64,000 nucleotides of DNA, from assembly GCF_963576615.1 (NCBI RefSeq), contig NC_088712.1, positions 27,371,870-27,435,869 on the forward strand, given 5' to 3'. Positions 11,337 through 20,595 of the stretch are shown one piece after another. The notes beneath the pieces were generated by a model that saw nothing but the letters and a program-made list of their open reading frames with translations, did no database searches and was not told where the DNA came from. This DNA is from Watersipora subatra (taxonomy: Eukaryota; Bryozoa; Gymnolaemata; Cheilostomatida; Watersiporidae). Position 1 is the first letter of the stretch. The number at the start of each line of letters is the position of its first letter. The position numbers were made by a program, and so were the translations under genes.

Positions 11337-13141
11337 CCAGAGCAGACCGCCAGGCTAAAACAAAATTACACGAACTACAGGAGTAAAAGTTTCTACAAAA
11401 AAGGAACAGAATGTACGGAACACAAAAAGAAAATTTATATACAAAAAGAAAACTGTAAAAAAATCCATAAAAAAACAAAAAGAAAACAGACACAAACTTT
11501 CATTCACACACAAATCTAATCCATGTTATTTGATTACAGTTTATTTAATCAATGATTACGTGACTATGATTATTCAATTAATGTTTATTTTAATTAATGA
11601 CAACAGTTTATTACACTCGCCTCGATAATACTGTAACTTGTCCTGGGGAGTGATCTTCATTAGTCCGGCAGTGTAGGTAGGATGTGCAGGTAGGACGTGT
11701 AGGTAGGACGTGTAGGTAGGATATAGTTGGTACTTTCCTCATTCTCGTCGCCTACTAGCAAATAAAAACAGGCAGCAGCACCAGTTTTTAAGAGCACTGG
11801 GGCTTGTACTCAATAAGTGCCCAACACATTTTTTTTTTTTTGTGTATGGTGGCTGATCTTGGCTGCATGGGATATTGTCTACTCACTCATTTGGAGGGAG
11901 GCGGGTCAGAGACAGCTGTTCTCATGACTTAGAAGCCTCCCTCAGTGGTAGATCAGGCCTCATAAGGGTATTGTATGTAGTGGTAATGTAGTGCATAGGT
12001 CATCTCCTATCATTTGTATTTGGCCTCCTCCGGGGCAGCTCCTTTCCCCCCTCTGAGGCGTCGTCCGACGGTCACTCGATTTGCCAACAGCCCTGACGAA
12101 GAACTGCACCGGAATATCCACGAGCCTCTCCCGGCTCCCCTTCCTGCAACGATACTGGTCACCTCCCAACACCCACGCAGTAGGGTCATTATGGATCACC
12201 TTTTCACCAAACCATCAGGTCAGTACTGTTAAAATATTCTACATGTACATGTGACAAGGGATTACATGGCATAATATAAAACGCAATGTCATAGAAATTG
12301 GTTCCAGCGTCCCACCAGCTGAGCATTCCGAAGAACATAAGGCGCCAAAGTAAGATTAAATTAAAATTCAGTTAGGACGTGGTTAGAACATACGTGTATA
12401 GAGCACGGCATCGTGCCATGCGTCGCAATATGGATTAGGTTGAACTAGCTAGAGTCAGGATTATTACTAAGGGGTTACTACTAAAATCAACCAAGCGCGA
12501 ATATCCATACACTCTCCTTTATGACTCGAGGCGAGACAGTGCTATAATAAATTTCATGCTTGACAGGTACAACCACATCGGGAATAATAGGCACTGCGGC
12601 TTCTTAGACAGACAAGGCCGCACACACAAAGCACAAAAGTTCATATCGAGACATCAAAAACGGAGGGGACAAAGAGACATAAAAAATAAAGAATAAACAA
12701 AGAGCATAAACTAAGAATAAAAGATAAACAACCACAGAACGTCAGAATTCGACCCCACATACATGGTTCTACAGATTAACCCATCACCTCTTTTTGTCAG
12801 GCGTTTTTATAGTTTCTGATAAGTTTTTACAAGATAAAATAAACCAACATAGTTTTCTTATATACCCATACTTGTGACTTATCACTCACAATAAAATTCA
12901 TTAGTAGGGGCTAGCATTCGAGAATTCAAGAGTTATATGAGAATATTACAAGCGTAAGCAAGCGTAAGCCACGGTCATTGAGCGTGACGGCGGAGCTATA
13001 AGAGACGTGAGTTACTAAGTAAAATTAATCAACCAATAGGAAGAGACTCGGCCATTGTATGCAATTTCCAAAGCGTAGCAGGGCTAGTAAGTACATATAA
13101 GCATAAAATAATATACACCAAAACCATAAGATGAGCGAACG

Positions 13142-15289
13142 TCACAGCGCCCTGGGCCGCAGGTTATAAGTGTGGTTCCTGAGCTTAGGCTGAGGAGCGT
13201 GTGACTGCCTATTCCCGTGTCTGTCCGAAGGGGGATTATTTGTGTGCTTGTCTGGCAAAGGGATTAGTGTTTTGGACACGTAGGCAGGTTTATCAAATTG
13301 TTCAAGTGGGGAGGTAGCTTTCTTAAGGCGTTCTAAGTGGACAACAAACTCCACTCCGGTAGGATTACCGTCTACGTTCATAGCTTTCACACGGGCATTC
13401 AATCCTCTCAAGCCAGTCAAGACGTAAGGGCCGTGGAACTGAGACGTGAATTTCTTCACCTTCTCAGGTAGGGTGCGAGGGACTAAAACATATACTGTAT
13501 CTCCTATCACATATTTATGTTGTTTCGCATGCATATCGTGATAAAACTTGTACGTGCGTTGGGCACTTTCAATGTTGTCACTTGCCAAACGCCAAGCCAC
13601 AGCTAGAAATTCACGAGTGGTTTCGGCAACACTTTTGTCCTCGTTATAGGTCTCAGGCAGAGAAGCAGGAACACATAAGTCAAAGGGAATGTCAATCTCT
13701 CTCCCGCACTGGAGGTAAGTCGGGGTAAAGCCTGTACTGGCATGTTGAGTATTATTGTAGCAGTGCACAATGAAGGGGGTTAATTTATCCCAGTCGTTTT
13801 GGCTGGAACTAACCATGGTTGCCATTAAATTGCTGTATGTTGAGAAAAAACGCTCAATGAGGCCGTTAGTGGCTGCGTGAAATGGGGTAGTTTCTCTTTT
13901 CTCGATTCCCAACATGGAGGTTAGTTCTTGCATGACCCCGTTCACAAATTCGCCACCGTTGTCGCTCAGCAGGACGCCTGGCATGGCCAGTGGCAATATC
14001 ACGTGCTGCACTAAAGCCCCGGCCACCGTGGCCTTGGCCTTGTCAGGCGCTGGTACTGCCACCACGTACTTTGTGAAGCTACACTGAAACGCCAGTATGT
14101 ACCGATTGCCCTGCTGAGTGACAGGTAGTGGCCCAAGCATGTCTGTACTCACCCTAGCGAAGGGGCGTTCGCATCCTAGTGGTTGAAGTGGGTATACAGG
14201 TTTGGAGTGGGTCCGTTTTCTCTGATTGCAGAGCATACAGGCCTCCACGAAGGTAGCAACCGTCTGGTGCATCCCCAGCCAATAATATTTCTGGGCTAGC
14301 CGACCGAGAGTGCGCTTCCTTCCAACATGGCAGTCAAACAGGCCAGAATGGTATGCCTGCAACAAGTCAAGCTGTATAGAAAGAGGCACGCAAAGTAATG
14401 GGCGAGTGCTGCCGGCAGGATGGAAGTAGAGCACTTGATCATGGATGGAGTACTTGTCGCGATGTAATTGGAGGTGTCGCTTTTGGGTCACGTCCAGCTT
14501 GTGTGGAATCGTTCCGCTTTGTAAGAGGTCGAGAATCTGTCCTAGGAAGTGGTCTTCTCTCTGTCTCCTACCAAAATTATCAATCTCAGTTCGAGACGCA
14601 TTCAAGTACAGGGCGGTAGCGCCCACAAACTCTTCAGTTGTGTAAATGGCTCTGGACAAGGCATCAGGAACCACGTGTGTTTTACCAGGTTTGTAAATTA
14701 CTTTCAAGTTGTACTCCTGAAGTTTCAAGGAATATTTAGCCAGTCTAGAGTTCTTATGGTTTGCTGTCATAAGCCACTGTAGGGGCGCATGGTCAGTTAC
14801 GACGGTAAGGGGGTAACCCAGCACTAAATGCCTAAAGTGAGCGCATGCATCCACTATGGCCAAACCTTCTCGCTCAAACGTGCTGTATTTTCGCTCAGCC
14901 TCATTTAGGCTTCTACTGTAGTAGGCCACCGGATGTAACTTCCCCTCGACGTATTGGCACAACAGGGCCCCCAGTGCATAACCCGAGCTGTCAGTATGTA
15001 AGAAAAATGGAAGACTGAAGTCAGGAAAGCGTAAAACCAGAAATTCAACCAGTTTAGCTTTTAGGTAAGCAAAAGCCTCCTTACATTCTTTAGACCACGT
15101 AAAGGCCCTGTCTTTTTTCAACAAGTCTATTAGCGGCTGTGCTTTCTCACTATAGCTACTGATGTATGCTCGATAAAAGCTTAACATGCCTAGCGCGCGG
15201 CGTAAATAGGGTAAATCATGAGGTGAGGGAAATTTTAGGATCTTTTCTACTAAGCCAGGGGCAGGTTTGCTGCCCACCAAAGTAAACAC
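13142..15289 (-). CDS. pol: RNase H and integrase of element B
   Basis: An open frame of 715 codons counted from the first Met after an upstream stop; the true polyprotein continues upstream. Residues ~1-60 are the RT connection region. RNase H follows with D100 in FLHTDSSGYALG, REGLAIVDA and D166 in VVTDHAPLQWL. The integrase zinc domain has H314, H321, C351 and C354. The core carries D383 (STDMLGPLPV), D443 (LSDNGGEF) and E479 (NGLIERFF), which is the DD35E spacing. A C-terminal region (~570-640) resembles the GPY-type module (FTSQFHGPYVLTGL). Its role would be removal of the RNA template and integration of the cDNA. The catalytic residues look intact although the neighbouring RT is not. 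Confidence 0.9.
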   Translation of the reverse strand: MFTLVGSKPAPGLVEKILKFPSPHDLPYLRRALGMLSFYRAYISSYSEKAQPLIDLLKKDRAFTWSKECKEAFAYLKAKLVEFLVLRFPDFSLPFFLHTDSSGYALGALLCQYVEGKLHPVAYYSRSLNEAERKYSTFEREGLAIVDACAHFRHLVLGYPLTVVTDHAPLQWLMTANHKNSRLAKYSLKLQEYNLKVIYKPGKTHVVPDALSRAIYTTEEFVGATALYLNASRTEIDNFGRRQREDHFLGQILDLLQSGTIPHKLDVTQKRHLQLHRDKYSIHDQVLYFHPAGSTRPLLCVPLSIQLDLLQAYHSGLFDCHVGRKRTLGRLAQKYYWLGMHQTVATFVEACMLCNQRKRTHSKPVYPLQPLGCERPFARVSTDMLGPLPVTQQGNRYILAFQCSFTKYVVAVPAPDKAKATVAGALVQHVILPLAMPGVLLSDNGGEFVNGVMQELTSMLGIEKRETTPFHAATNGLIERFFSTYSNLMATMVSSSQNDWDKLTPFIVHCYNNTQHASTGFTPTYLQCGREIDIPFDLCVPASLPETYNEDKSVAETTREFLAVAWRLASDNIESAQRTYKFYHDMHAKQHKYVIGDTVYVLVPRTLPEKVKKFTSQFHGPYVLTGLRGLNARVKAMNVDGNPTGVEFVVHLERLKKATSPLEQFDKPAYVSKTLIPLPDKHTNNPPSDRHGNRQSHAPQPKLRNHTYNLRPRAL

Positions 15290-15442
15290 GTATCCTAGGT
15301 ATTGTACTTCAGCTCATGCCCACACAGACTTCGCAGGATTAATTTTAACTCCATATTGGATAAATTTGTCTAAAACATTGCCAATCCGCCGCTTGTGCTC
15401 AGCATAATTTGGGGGTGAAAATATTAAAATATCATCCAGAAA
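15290..15442 (-). pseudogene. pol: RT remnant of element B (only the FLDD-to-thumb part)
   Basis: A piece of ~150 bp encodes the reverse transcriptase catalytic box (FLDDILIF, GAT GAT at 15431-15436) and the following thumb segment. The fingers and the first palm aspartate are missing: protease-proximal sequence is joined straight to the FLDD box, which implies deletion of several hundred bases. An in-frame TGA (15314-15316) separates it from the RNase H-integrase frame, and it is out of frame with the upstream 1130-codon ORF, which stops at 15432. Reverse transcription by this copy is not possible. Confidence 0.85.
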
Positions 15443-18400
15443 GCACTGACATTCTACCCATAAAAGATTTCCCAGGATAACCATGTAAAATGGCTAGTGG
15501 TTTACTGGTGTGCCAATTGTCCGTCATTAGGACGTCAAGGCCTCGAAGTGTACGTGCTTGGAGCGGATTAAAACACAATCTGAGCCTTCCTGAGGTGTAC
15601 TCAAATCCCACCTGTCTGAACTTTTTCAGGTTGTCAACTCCTATGATAAGGTCATAGGGACAATTTGCCAGTATTAAGAAAGACGCTGTACACCTCACGT
15701 CCGGCTCATATTGTATTGGTGCGTACACTTCGCCTATTCCCTTTACTACATTTCCCGTTACAGAGCGAATAGCCCTGCAGCTGTTACGTACCCACCTGGA
15801 GAGACCGAGCTTTCTGCAGAGCTCTTGGGTCATAGTACTTACCTGGGCTCCAGTATCTATCAGGGCATCCATTGGGGTCCTGCTTACCTTCAAGCGGGTC
15901 AAGGACAGGTGTGCGGAGGAGGAGGCACAGAGGAGGTCATGTATAGTCGGCGCGAACCTAGCAGACCGTCTGGGGCGGCCCTTCATAGATCTCCGAGTTG
16001 GACGAGGGAGCGCTCTCAAAGGACCGTCACTGCGCCGCTCACTAGTCGCTGTAGTGCCCTGGTTTGGAGAAGGATGAGGCGGAGCTACGAGAGCCATCTC
16101 AGAGGGGTCCTCCGCTTCGGATGAGTCCTGGCAGGTTTCCCCAGCGCCCTGTTGGTTGACCTGCACCAAGAGGTTAGTACTTGTTCCCGAGCAATTAGTG
16201 CCACCACCCCACATATGGTTATTTAGCCTCTGCTTGGGTTCCTTCAAAAGAGACTTACAGCGAGTACAAATTCTAACCAACCGCCACAAAGTATTTAGTG
16301 TCACAATTACGCAGCAAATAAATATCCACATCTGTTTTATGTCTACTTCTTTTAAATTGATTAAGAAGGCAAAAGTCCCCTTCTTAACGATGGACCTGGC
16401 CATGGTCCCTGCCTGTTCCTGTGGGTCTGCATGAACTCGAGAAGATATGCCTAGATACTCGAGTACTGCTTTTTGTTTCGCTTTTTCCCCTTGTAAGTCG
16501 TTTAAGCTATACTTCTGACCAAATTCTTTCCAGTCATGTAAGACAAGATTATGAATGATGGTGCCATTAAGTGGGAAGGCTGTCGATGAGTAATTCAGAG
16601 AGACCAAGTTTAATGTGTCAGTTTTACCTATTTCTGTAAGTGTGCCTGTTCGGTGATGATAGAAATAAGCCTTATCGCTCAATACCACAGGTATTTCCAC
16701 ATCTAAGGCACAATCGTCTGAATGAGTGTTTCGGTAGAGTATATGTTTGTGAGTGTCCATGAATAGAGTCATGTTTTCGTCGTTAATTATGACTGTCATA
16801 GGGATTCTGTCACTGCAGGTGTCTGAGGCAATGATATGGTAATCGTCTACAGGCTCACAGGGATAAGCCGTAATGAGATTCCCCGTCAGTCGCGCAAACA
16901 AGTAAGTTTGTTTAGTCAAAAGTCTAGTAGCTAAGGTAGGGTTACCTGCCAATGAAGTGGTCAGTAGTTTGGTCGTAGCTTTCATGTATTGGCAAGTGGC
17001 AGCAAGGGCAGCTCGGAACATGGCAACTAGGTTATCCCTCATCCTCCACTCCACCGCTTGCAAGCGGGCATTCAGCTCCGAACTGACCACCAGACCCCCG
17101 GTATTTGGCTCTGCCTTTGCCTCCCTCCGTCCTCTGGACTGGGGTCTCCTCACGGCGATCTGCTGGTCAGATATTTCGAGCTGTCCGCCACACTGCGCAC
17201 TCATGGAGAAGGTGGTGTTTCGGGTGAAGGTTAGCGCCAGTTCACCATCCTCCGAGAGCCACGTATTAGCTTGCGCTTGTCTGTTGTATTTCCTCTGGAA
17301 AAGAAAGTCACATGTCTCATTTGCGTCCGGGGCCCACATTAAGAAAGACCCGTCTTTAAGGCTGCAGGTACCTTGCTCGTAAATACAGTGTGACACCACC
17401 CCAACCACGCTCTCCATAGCCTCACCATCCCCATGTCTTTTTAAGACCAGGGTCTCGTAGAGGTATGCGTTTGAGGCCGTGAAGGAGTAGGTCTGACAGC
17501 ATTTAAAGCCGGCCAGGTACCTGAAATCTACCTTATTGTCGGTCTTGTAGACTCCATTGGCCTCAGTCAGTGTTCCAAAGTTGCTCGTCTCCTGGTCTCT
17601 CATTCTTACACACGAGTCAAAAGTCACCGGCTGTGTTTTGTAGTCAATGGTCTTTTTCCTATTACCTCCCACAAAATCTGTGTAGGTAGTCACCAAGGTC
17701 TGTACTACTTTGCAAACTATTGCGTTGGTCCGGTACTGGGCATGATTCTGTCTATATAGCTCGATAGTCATGGGGGTTGGCTCGGGTGTCTGGTCAGTAG
17801 AAGGTAGCACGCAAGTAGGGGTCTCAGGTAGTCTAAACCGAGCAATTGGATTGGAAGTCCGACAAATCATAGGAGTAGTGGTCGCACAAGTCGGTATGCA
17901 AAGTAGTATCAGTATCAGTGTGGCGTAAGTCCTTAAGAGTCCACCATTTAGTCGGTACATAATCCCTATCAATCCATTGGTCATTGTAGTCAATACTGAG
18001 TGGGAGTTGTTTCCCCTCTTAAATTTCAGGTAGGCATTTGTCAGGCATGTCATGGTCAGTATAAGCAGAGTCAGCAGAAATGAGTATTGATGCTTACTTG
18101 TTGTAGGTGTTGGAGGAGAGTTTTCCGGTGCCTGTGTTGCCTGCAAGGTTTCTATGCTAGCCTTTACACAACCGACACCACCCTCATCATGCGGCTCGGG
18201 CTGCAGATCTACGAGCTCAATAAAACTAACGTCAAACACAGCACAGTTGTTAGCGGTCCGAGTCCGCCCTGATTGCTGACCAAGAGGAGGTCGGCTGGGT
18301 CTAGCTCCCGGCCCACGCATAGGAGCGCCCGGCGTGTTCGGGTTGCCAAAAGGGGGCGGAGGTCCAGGAACCATGGCCTCCCGAGGGGGATAATACGCCG

Positions 18401-18824
18401 TCCCCTCAAAGTAGGAGTCAGGGGGCCGTACCTGGCGCGGATTTTCCCAATCAGGTTGGTAACCGCGAGATGGCTCCCATTCCCTAGGAGAGTGATTAGT
18501 TAGCGAACTGTTAGAAGGGTTTTGTCTCTCACCATGGTTAAGTTTTTGGGAAGGGCATGTTTTACGGAAATGTTGTAAGCTACCACACTCAAAGCAACCC
18601 TTCTCCCTACGGAGATTTTTATTCTCCGCTCTTTTAGTGGTGAATCTCCGATTCTGGGGTACATCAGCCATGCCCATGCTATCGGAAGATTCATACCCTT
18701 CACCCCGACCTCGCAGGGTGCCGATTGCCCTCTGCCCAGTCTCTACACTGCAGGCCATCTTGACTATCTCATCAATAGCCTTGTCAGAGACAATTAACAG
18801 GTTCTTGCGGATGCTATCTACCAA
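15432..18824 (-). CDS. Gag zinc knuckle - Env-like glycoprotein - aspartic protease polyprotein of element B
   Basis: One open frame of 1130 codons. Residues 1-60 are the end of capsid. Residues 77-90 are a CCHC knuckle (C77, C80, H85, C90). A Pro-rich stretch follows (100-190). Hydrophobic segments at ~247-265 and ~298-314 precede a Cys-rich ectodomain with N-glycosylation sequons (NETC, NTTF, NMTL, NYSS, NGTI). A basic site RRPQSRGRR (559-567) has the form of a furin-like cleavage site. A second hydrophobic anchor, WIFICCVIVTLNTLW (~833-847), is followed by a basic, Cys-containing tail. Residues ~960-1090 are a retropepsin with D990-T-G-A and later LIIGVD. The glycoprotein has surface/transmembrane architecture but I cannot assign it to a known envelope family. 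The usual site of env is 3' of integrase. The end is artificial, caused by the RT deletion. Confidence 0.85.
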   Translation of the reverse strand: MVDSIRKNLLIVSDKAIDEIVKMACSVETGQRAIGTLRGRGEGYESSDSMGMADVPQNRRFTTKRAENKNLRREKGCFECGSLQHFRKTCPSQKLNHGERQNPSNSSLTNHSPREWEPSRGYQPDWENPRQVRPPDSYFEGTAYYPPREAMVPGPPPPFGNPNTPGAPMRGPGARPSRPPLGQQSGRTRTANNCAVFDVSFIELVDLQPEPHDEGGVGCVKASIETLQATQAPENSPPTPTTSKHQYSFLLTLLILTMTCLTNAYLKFKRGNNSHSVLTTMTNGLIGIMYRLNGGLLRTYATLILILLCIPTCATTTPMICRTSNPIARFRLPETPTCVLPSTDQTPEPTPMTIELYRQNHAQYRTNAIVCKVVQTLVTTYTDFVGGNRKKTIDYKTQPVTFDSCVRMRDQETSNFGTLTEANGVYKTDNKVDFRYLAGFKCCQTYSFTASNAYLYETLVLKRHGDGEAMESVVGVVSHCIYEQGTCSLKDGSFLMWAPDANETCDFLFQRKYNRQAQANTWLSEDGELALTFTRNTTFSMSAQCGGQLEISDQQIAVRRPQSRGRREAKAEPNTGGLVVSSELNARLQAVEWRMRDNLVAMFRAALAATCQYMKATTKLLTTSLAGNPTLATRLLTKQTYLFARLTGNLITAYPCEPVDDYHIIASDTCSDRIPMTVIINDENMTLFMDTHKHILYRNTHSDDCALDVEIPVVLSDKAYFYHHRTGTLTEIGKTDTLNLVSLNYSSTAFPLNGTIIHNLVLHDWKEFGQKYSLNDLQGEKAKQKAVLEYLGISSRVHADPQEQAGTMARSIVKKGTFAFLINLKEVDIKQMWIFICCVIVTLNTLWRLVRICTRCKSLLKEPKQRLNNHMWGGGTNCSGTSTNLLVQVNQQGAGETCQDSSEAEDPSEMALVAPPHPSPNQGTTATSERRSDGPLRALPRPTRRSMKGRPRRSARFAPTIHDLLCASSSAHLSLTRLKVSRTPMDALIDTGAQVSTMTQELCRKLGLSRWVRNSCRAIRSVTGNVVKGIGEVYAPIQYEPDVRCTASFLILANCPYDLIIGVDNLKKFRQVGFEYTSGRLRLCFNPLQARTLRGLDVLMTDNWHTSKPLAILHGYPGKSFMGRMSVLSG
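15555..15947 (-). other. pro: Retropepsin domain of element B
   Basis: Aspartic protease domain, residues ~960-1090 of the ORF. It shows the flap-containing single-domain retropepsin pattern: ALIDTGAQVSTM at the active site, then a V-G-I-G segment and YDLIIGVDNL near the end. It would cleave the Gag-Pol precursor. Its position directly downstream of a membrane anchor instead of the nucleocapsid is the odd point. Confidence 0.8.
16215..17978 (-). other. env: Env-like glycoprotein segment within the 1130-codon ORF
   Basis: This marks the part with envelope character (about residues 283-870): signal-like hydrophobic stretch ending LLCIPTCA, Cys-rich first subunit, basic cleavage site at ~17125-17150, second subunit with conserved-looking Cys pairs (PCEPVDDY, DTCSDRIP, DDCALD), membrane anchor near 16283-16330 and short cytoplasmic tail. 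If both ends span the membrane, Gag and Pol parts would both face the cytosol, which is compatible with a membrane-threaded polyprotein. Expression by splicing or a separate start is equally possible. No splice site was proven. Confidence 0.7.
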
Positions 18825-19674
18825 GTTAAGCTTGAAATGTAAAGATACAAAGGGGTCTGACAGGGGGTCCCACTAGCAGTGACAACTTTCCGAAACCGTT
18901 CATAATATTCTTTTACAGATTCGTGGGGAAGTTGTTTGGTCATGGAGATCTCAAGAGCAGCTTGGTCTGACCCTCTACTTGCCCCGAGTTTGACCTTCAT
19001 CTTATTGCACAGCTCTTTGTAAGTAATATTTCTATCTTTCAAAATAATTTCGTCGTAGTATCCTTTTGGTATGCTCAACAAATAAAATCCCAACACTGCT
19101 GTTTTGCTTTTGTCTGGCACTCTATTAAAAGTACAGCAGGTTTCAAATTTTGACAGGAACTCGGGCCAAGTCAGATCACCCGTTTCCCCTGCAAATACCT
19201 TCAACGCAAATTTGAGCCAATCTCTGGGGTTCCCCCCTGCGTCGTCAGACCTTTGAGTAATTTGCCGGGATTCCCCAACACCAAATTCACCACCACCAAT
19301 AGGCATAAAATCACCTTCACCAGTTACCCCAACACCACTAGACAAATTAGAACCTACTTCAGATGGTCCTCCTAGCTGCACCTGCCCATCGGTGACTCCT
19401 CCTGATCGGTGCGGTGCAGGTCGCGAACCTGCCTTACCCGCTCGCGGATATCCCTTGACGTTTTGGTCACGACTCCTGCCAAGGAGTCCACCAGCTCCTT
19501 TGCTCTCTGGCTGGTCTTCTCCTCTGACGCCTGCAGGTCGGCCCTCAGCTCTGTCATCTGCTGTTCCTGTTGGGATGCGGCATGTTGCATCGCATCCTTA
19601 AGCGCTGCCATCATCTCTTCTCGAAAAGCCTGGATGCTCTCCACTACTGCCAGTTTCACTTGTTCGTCAGCCAT
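18818..19674 (-). pseudogene. gag: Gag of element B, frameshifted
   Basis: The start codon at 19674 opens a 100-codon frame with a helical, coiled-coil-like N-terminus rich in Gln/Glu (DAMQHAASQQEQQMTELRA). The frame ends at 19372 and a second open frame (19381-18818) continues with a capsid-like retrotransposon gag domain (DWLKFALKVFAGE, WPEFLSKFE, VKEYYERFRKVV). That frame stops at 18818 while the next (1130-codon) frame carries on in the natural reading. The second shift coincides with a run of five C at ~18865, so a one-base indel is likely. Overlaps are only 10 and 7 bases, and no canonical slippery heptamer was seen. Mutation or assembly error is preferred over programmed shifting. Confidence 0.75.
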
Positions 19675-19847
19675 TGTTATTATTTTATTAGAATATTCAG
19701 TTCAATAATTTTTAACCACTCTTTATACAAGTTAGTTATCTATTTGTCCAATTAATTAATCCAATGATCTATGTTCTTATGAATCCAAATTTTATTTAAT
19801 CCAAAGGAATATTATTATTATATTTACATTTAACAAGATGCGAGAGG

Positions 19848-19865
19848 TCCCGGGTTTCGGCACCA
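19848..19865 (-). promoter_or_regulatory. Primer binding site complementary to tRNA-Phe
   Basis: Minus-strand TGGTGCCGAAACCCGGGA lies one base downstream of the 5' LTR. It is an 18-nt complement of the 3' end of eukaryotic tRNA-Phe including CCA, as recalled from the conserved tRNA sequence. It marks the start of minus-strand DNA synthesis and confirms the element's orientation. Confidence 0.85.
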
Positions 19866-19866
19866 A

Positions 19867-20115
19867 TGTAAAGATTTGCCCAAAAATAGAGGCAATCTTT
19901 ATGTTTTGAATTCGACCTGGTTTTTGGAAGTTGTCTTATTTTAATTAGGGTGAAAATTAGTTTGCAAAGAAGTAAATGAGCAAGTGATCTTACACATACC
20001 AATCAAAAATAGTTTATTTAATTCTAAAATGAAACAATCACAACCTTAAAAACTATTAAAATTGTACAATGGCTGACACTCAAAATCAAACTAAAATACA
20101 GTAATACCTGGCTTC

Positions 20116-20146
<31 letters not shown>

Positions 20147-20595
20147 CGAGAGTAGTGTAGACGTGTAATAACAATTCAAAAGACAGTTTCATAAAGTGAC
20201 GGAGCAGTATATATATGAGAATGTGACGCCACAATTAATTAAGATTAAATACTTAGAAAATGGGTGGTGCTAAAAATATAATAAAGTTAGGAAATGTGCA
20301 ATAGTTTTGTGGTCAAGTTGGACCAATAACTCGGACAACGGATAGCCAAGATGGGTAGAGTTAATTCACTTTGGTTAGCTAATTTTGACATAGTCATGCA
20401 ACCCTAGGTCGAATATGTAAATGTTTGTGGGAAATCTTAATGTCCAGGTGTGTCTTCTTTAATATATGTCTTTCTGCTGGTGGAGGGTGTGTCATTCTTC
20501 TTTAATATAATTATGTGCGTAAATGTTATGATGAATGTTGTAATGAAGTGGAATTAATTTTGATCGTGAGAACCTCCGATCTGTGGGAACCTTAC
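19867..20595 (-). repeat. 5' LTR of element B
   Basis: 729-bp LTR, the partner of 10352-11073. It contains the same TATATATA and AATAAA candidates on the minus strand and a GA microsatellite (20115-20152) interrupted by A and C. Confidence 0.9.

Larger units (their letters stand above)
11074..13141. other. Non-coding 3' region of element B between integrase and LTR
   Basis: About 2.07 kb where env would normally sit in a retrovirus-like element, but no convincing ORF is present. It holds a (TA)n run (11147-11192), 14-bp repeats of the type GTAGGTAGGACGTG (11675-11725), an inverted LTR-like scrap (11262-11336), and a GC-rich block (11840-12230) with short overlapping open frames on both strands that match nothing I recognise. 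Confidence 0.6.
10352..20595 (-). mobile_element. LTR retrotransposon B with an Env-like region inside gag-pol
   Basis: A 10.2-kb element on the minus strand with ~725-bp LTRs (10352-11073 and 19867-20595) that start TGTAAAG and end CTTACA in plus orientation. It is flanked by a 4-bp target duplication, TGTA (10348-10351 and 20596-20599). Order in its own direction: 5' LTR, tRNA-Phe primer site, Gag, zinc knuckle, Env-like glycoprotein, aspartic protease, RT remnant, RNase H, integrase, ~2 kb without ORF, 3' LTR. About eight LTR differences were seen by eye plus a GA-repeat length change, so the insertion is fairly recent. Gypsy-like domain order PR-RT-RH-IN. This copy is defective: two gag frameshifts, a large RT deletion and a stop codon. 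Confidence 0.9.

Noticed and set aside
11960..12232. Overlapping short ORFs on both strands in the GC-rich block of element B
   Set aside because: No family pattern, and open frames on both strands are expected in GC-rich DNA. Kept only as part of the non-coding region finding.
18850..18870. Programmed ribosomal frameshift in gag of element B
   Set aside because: No canonical slippery heptamer, and the change falls in a C homopolymer, where an indel is simpler.
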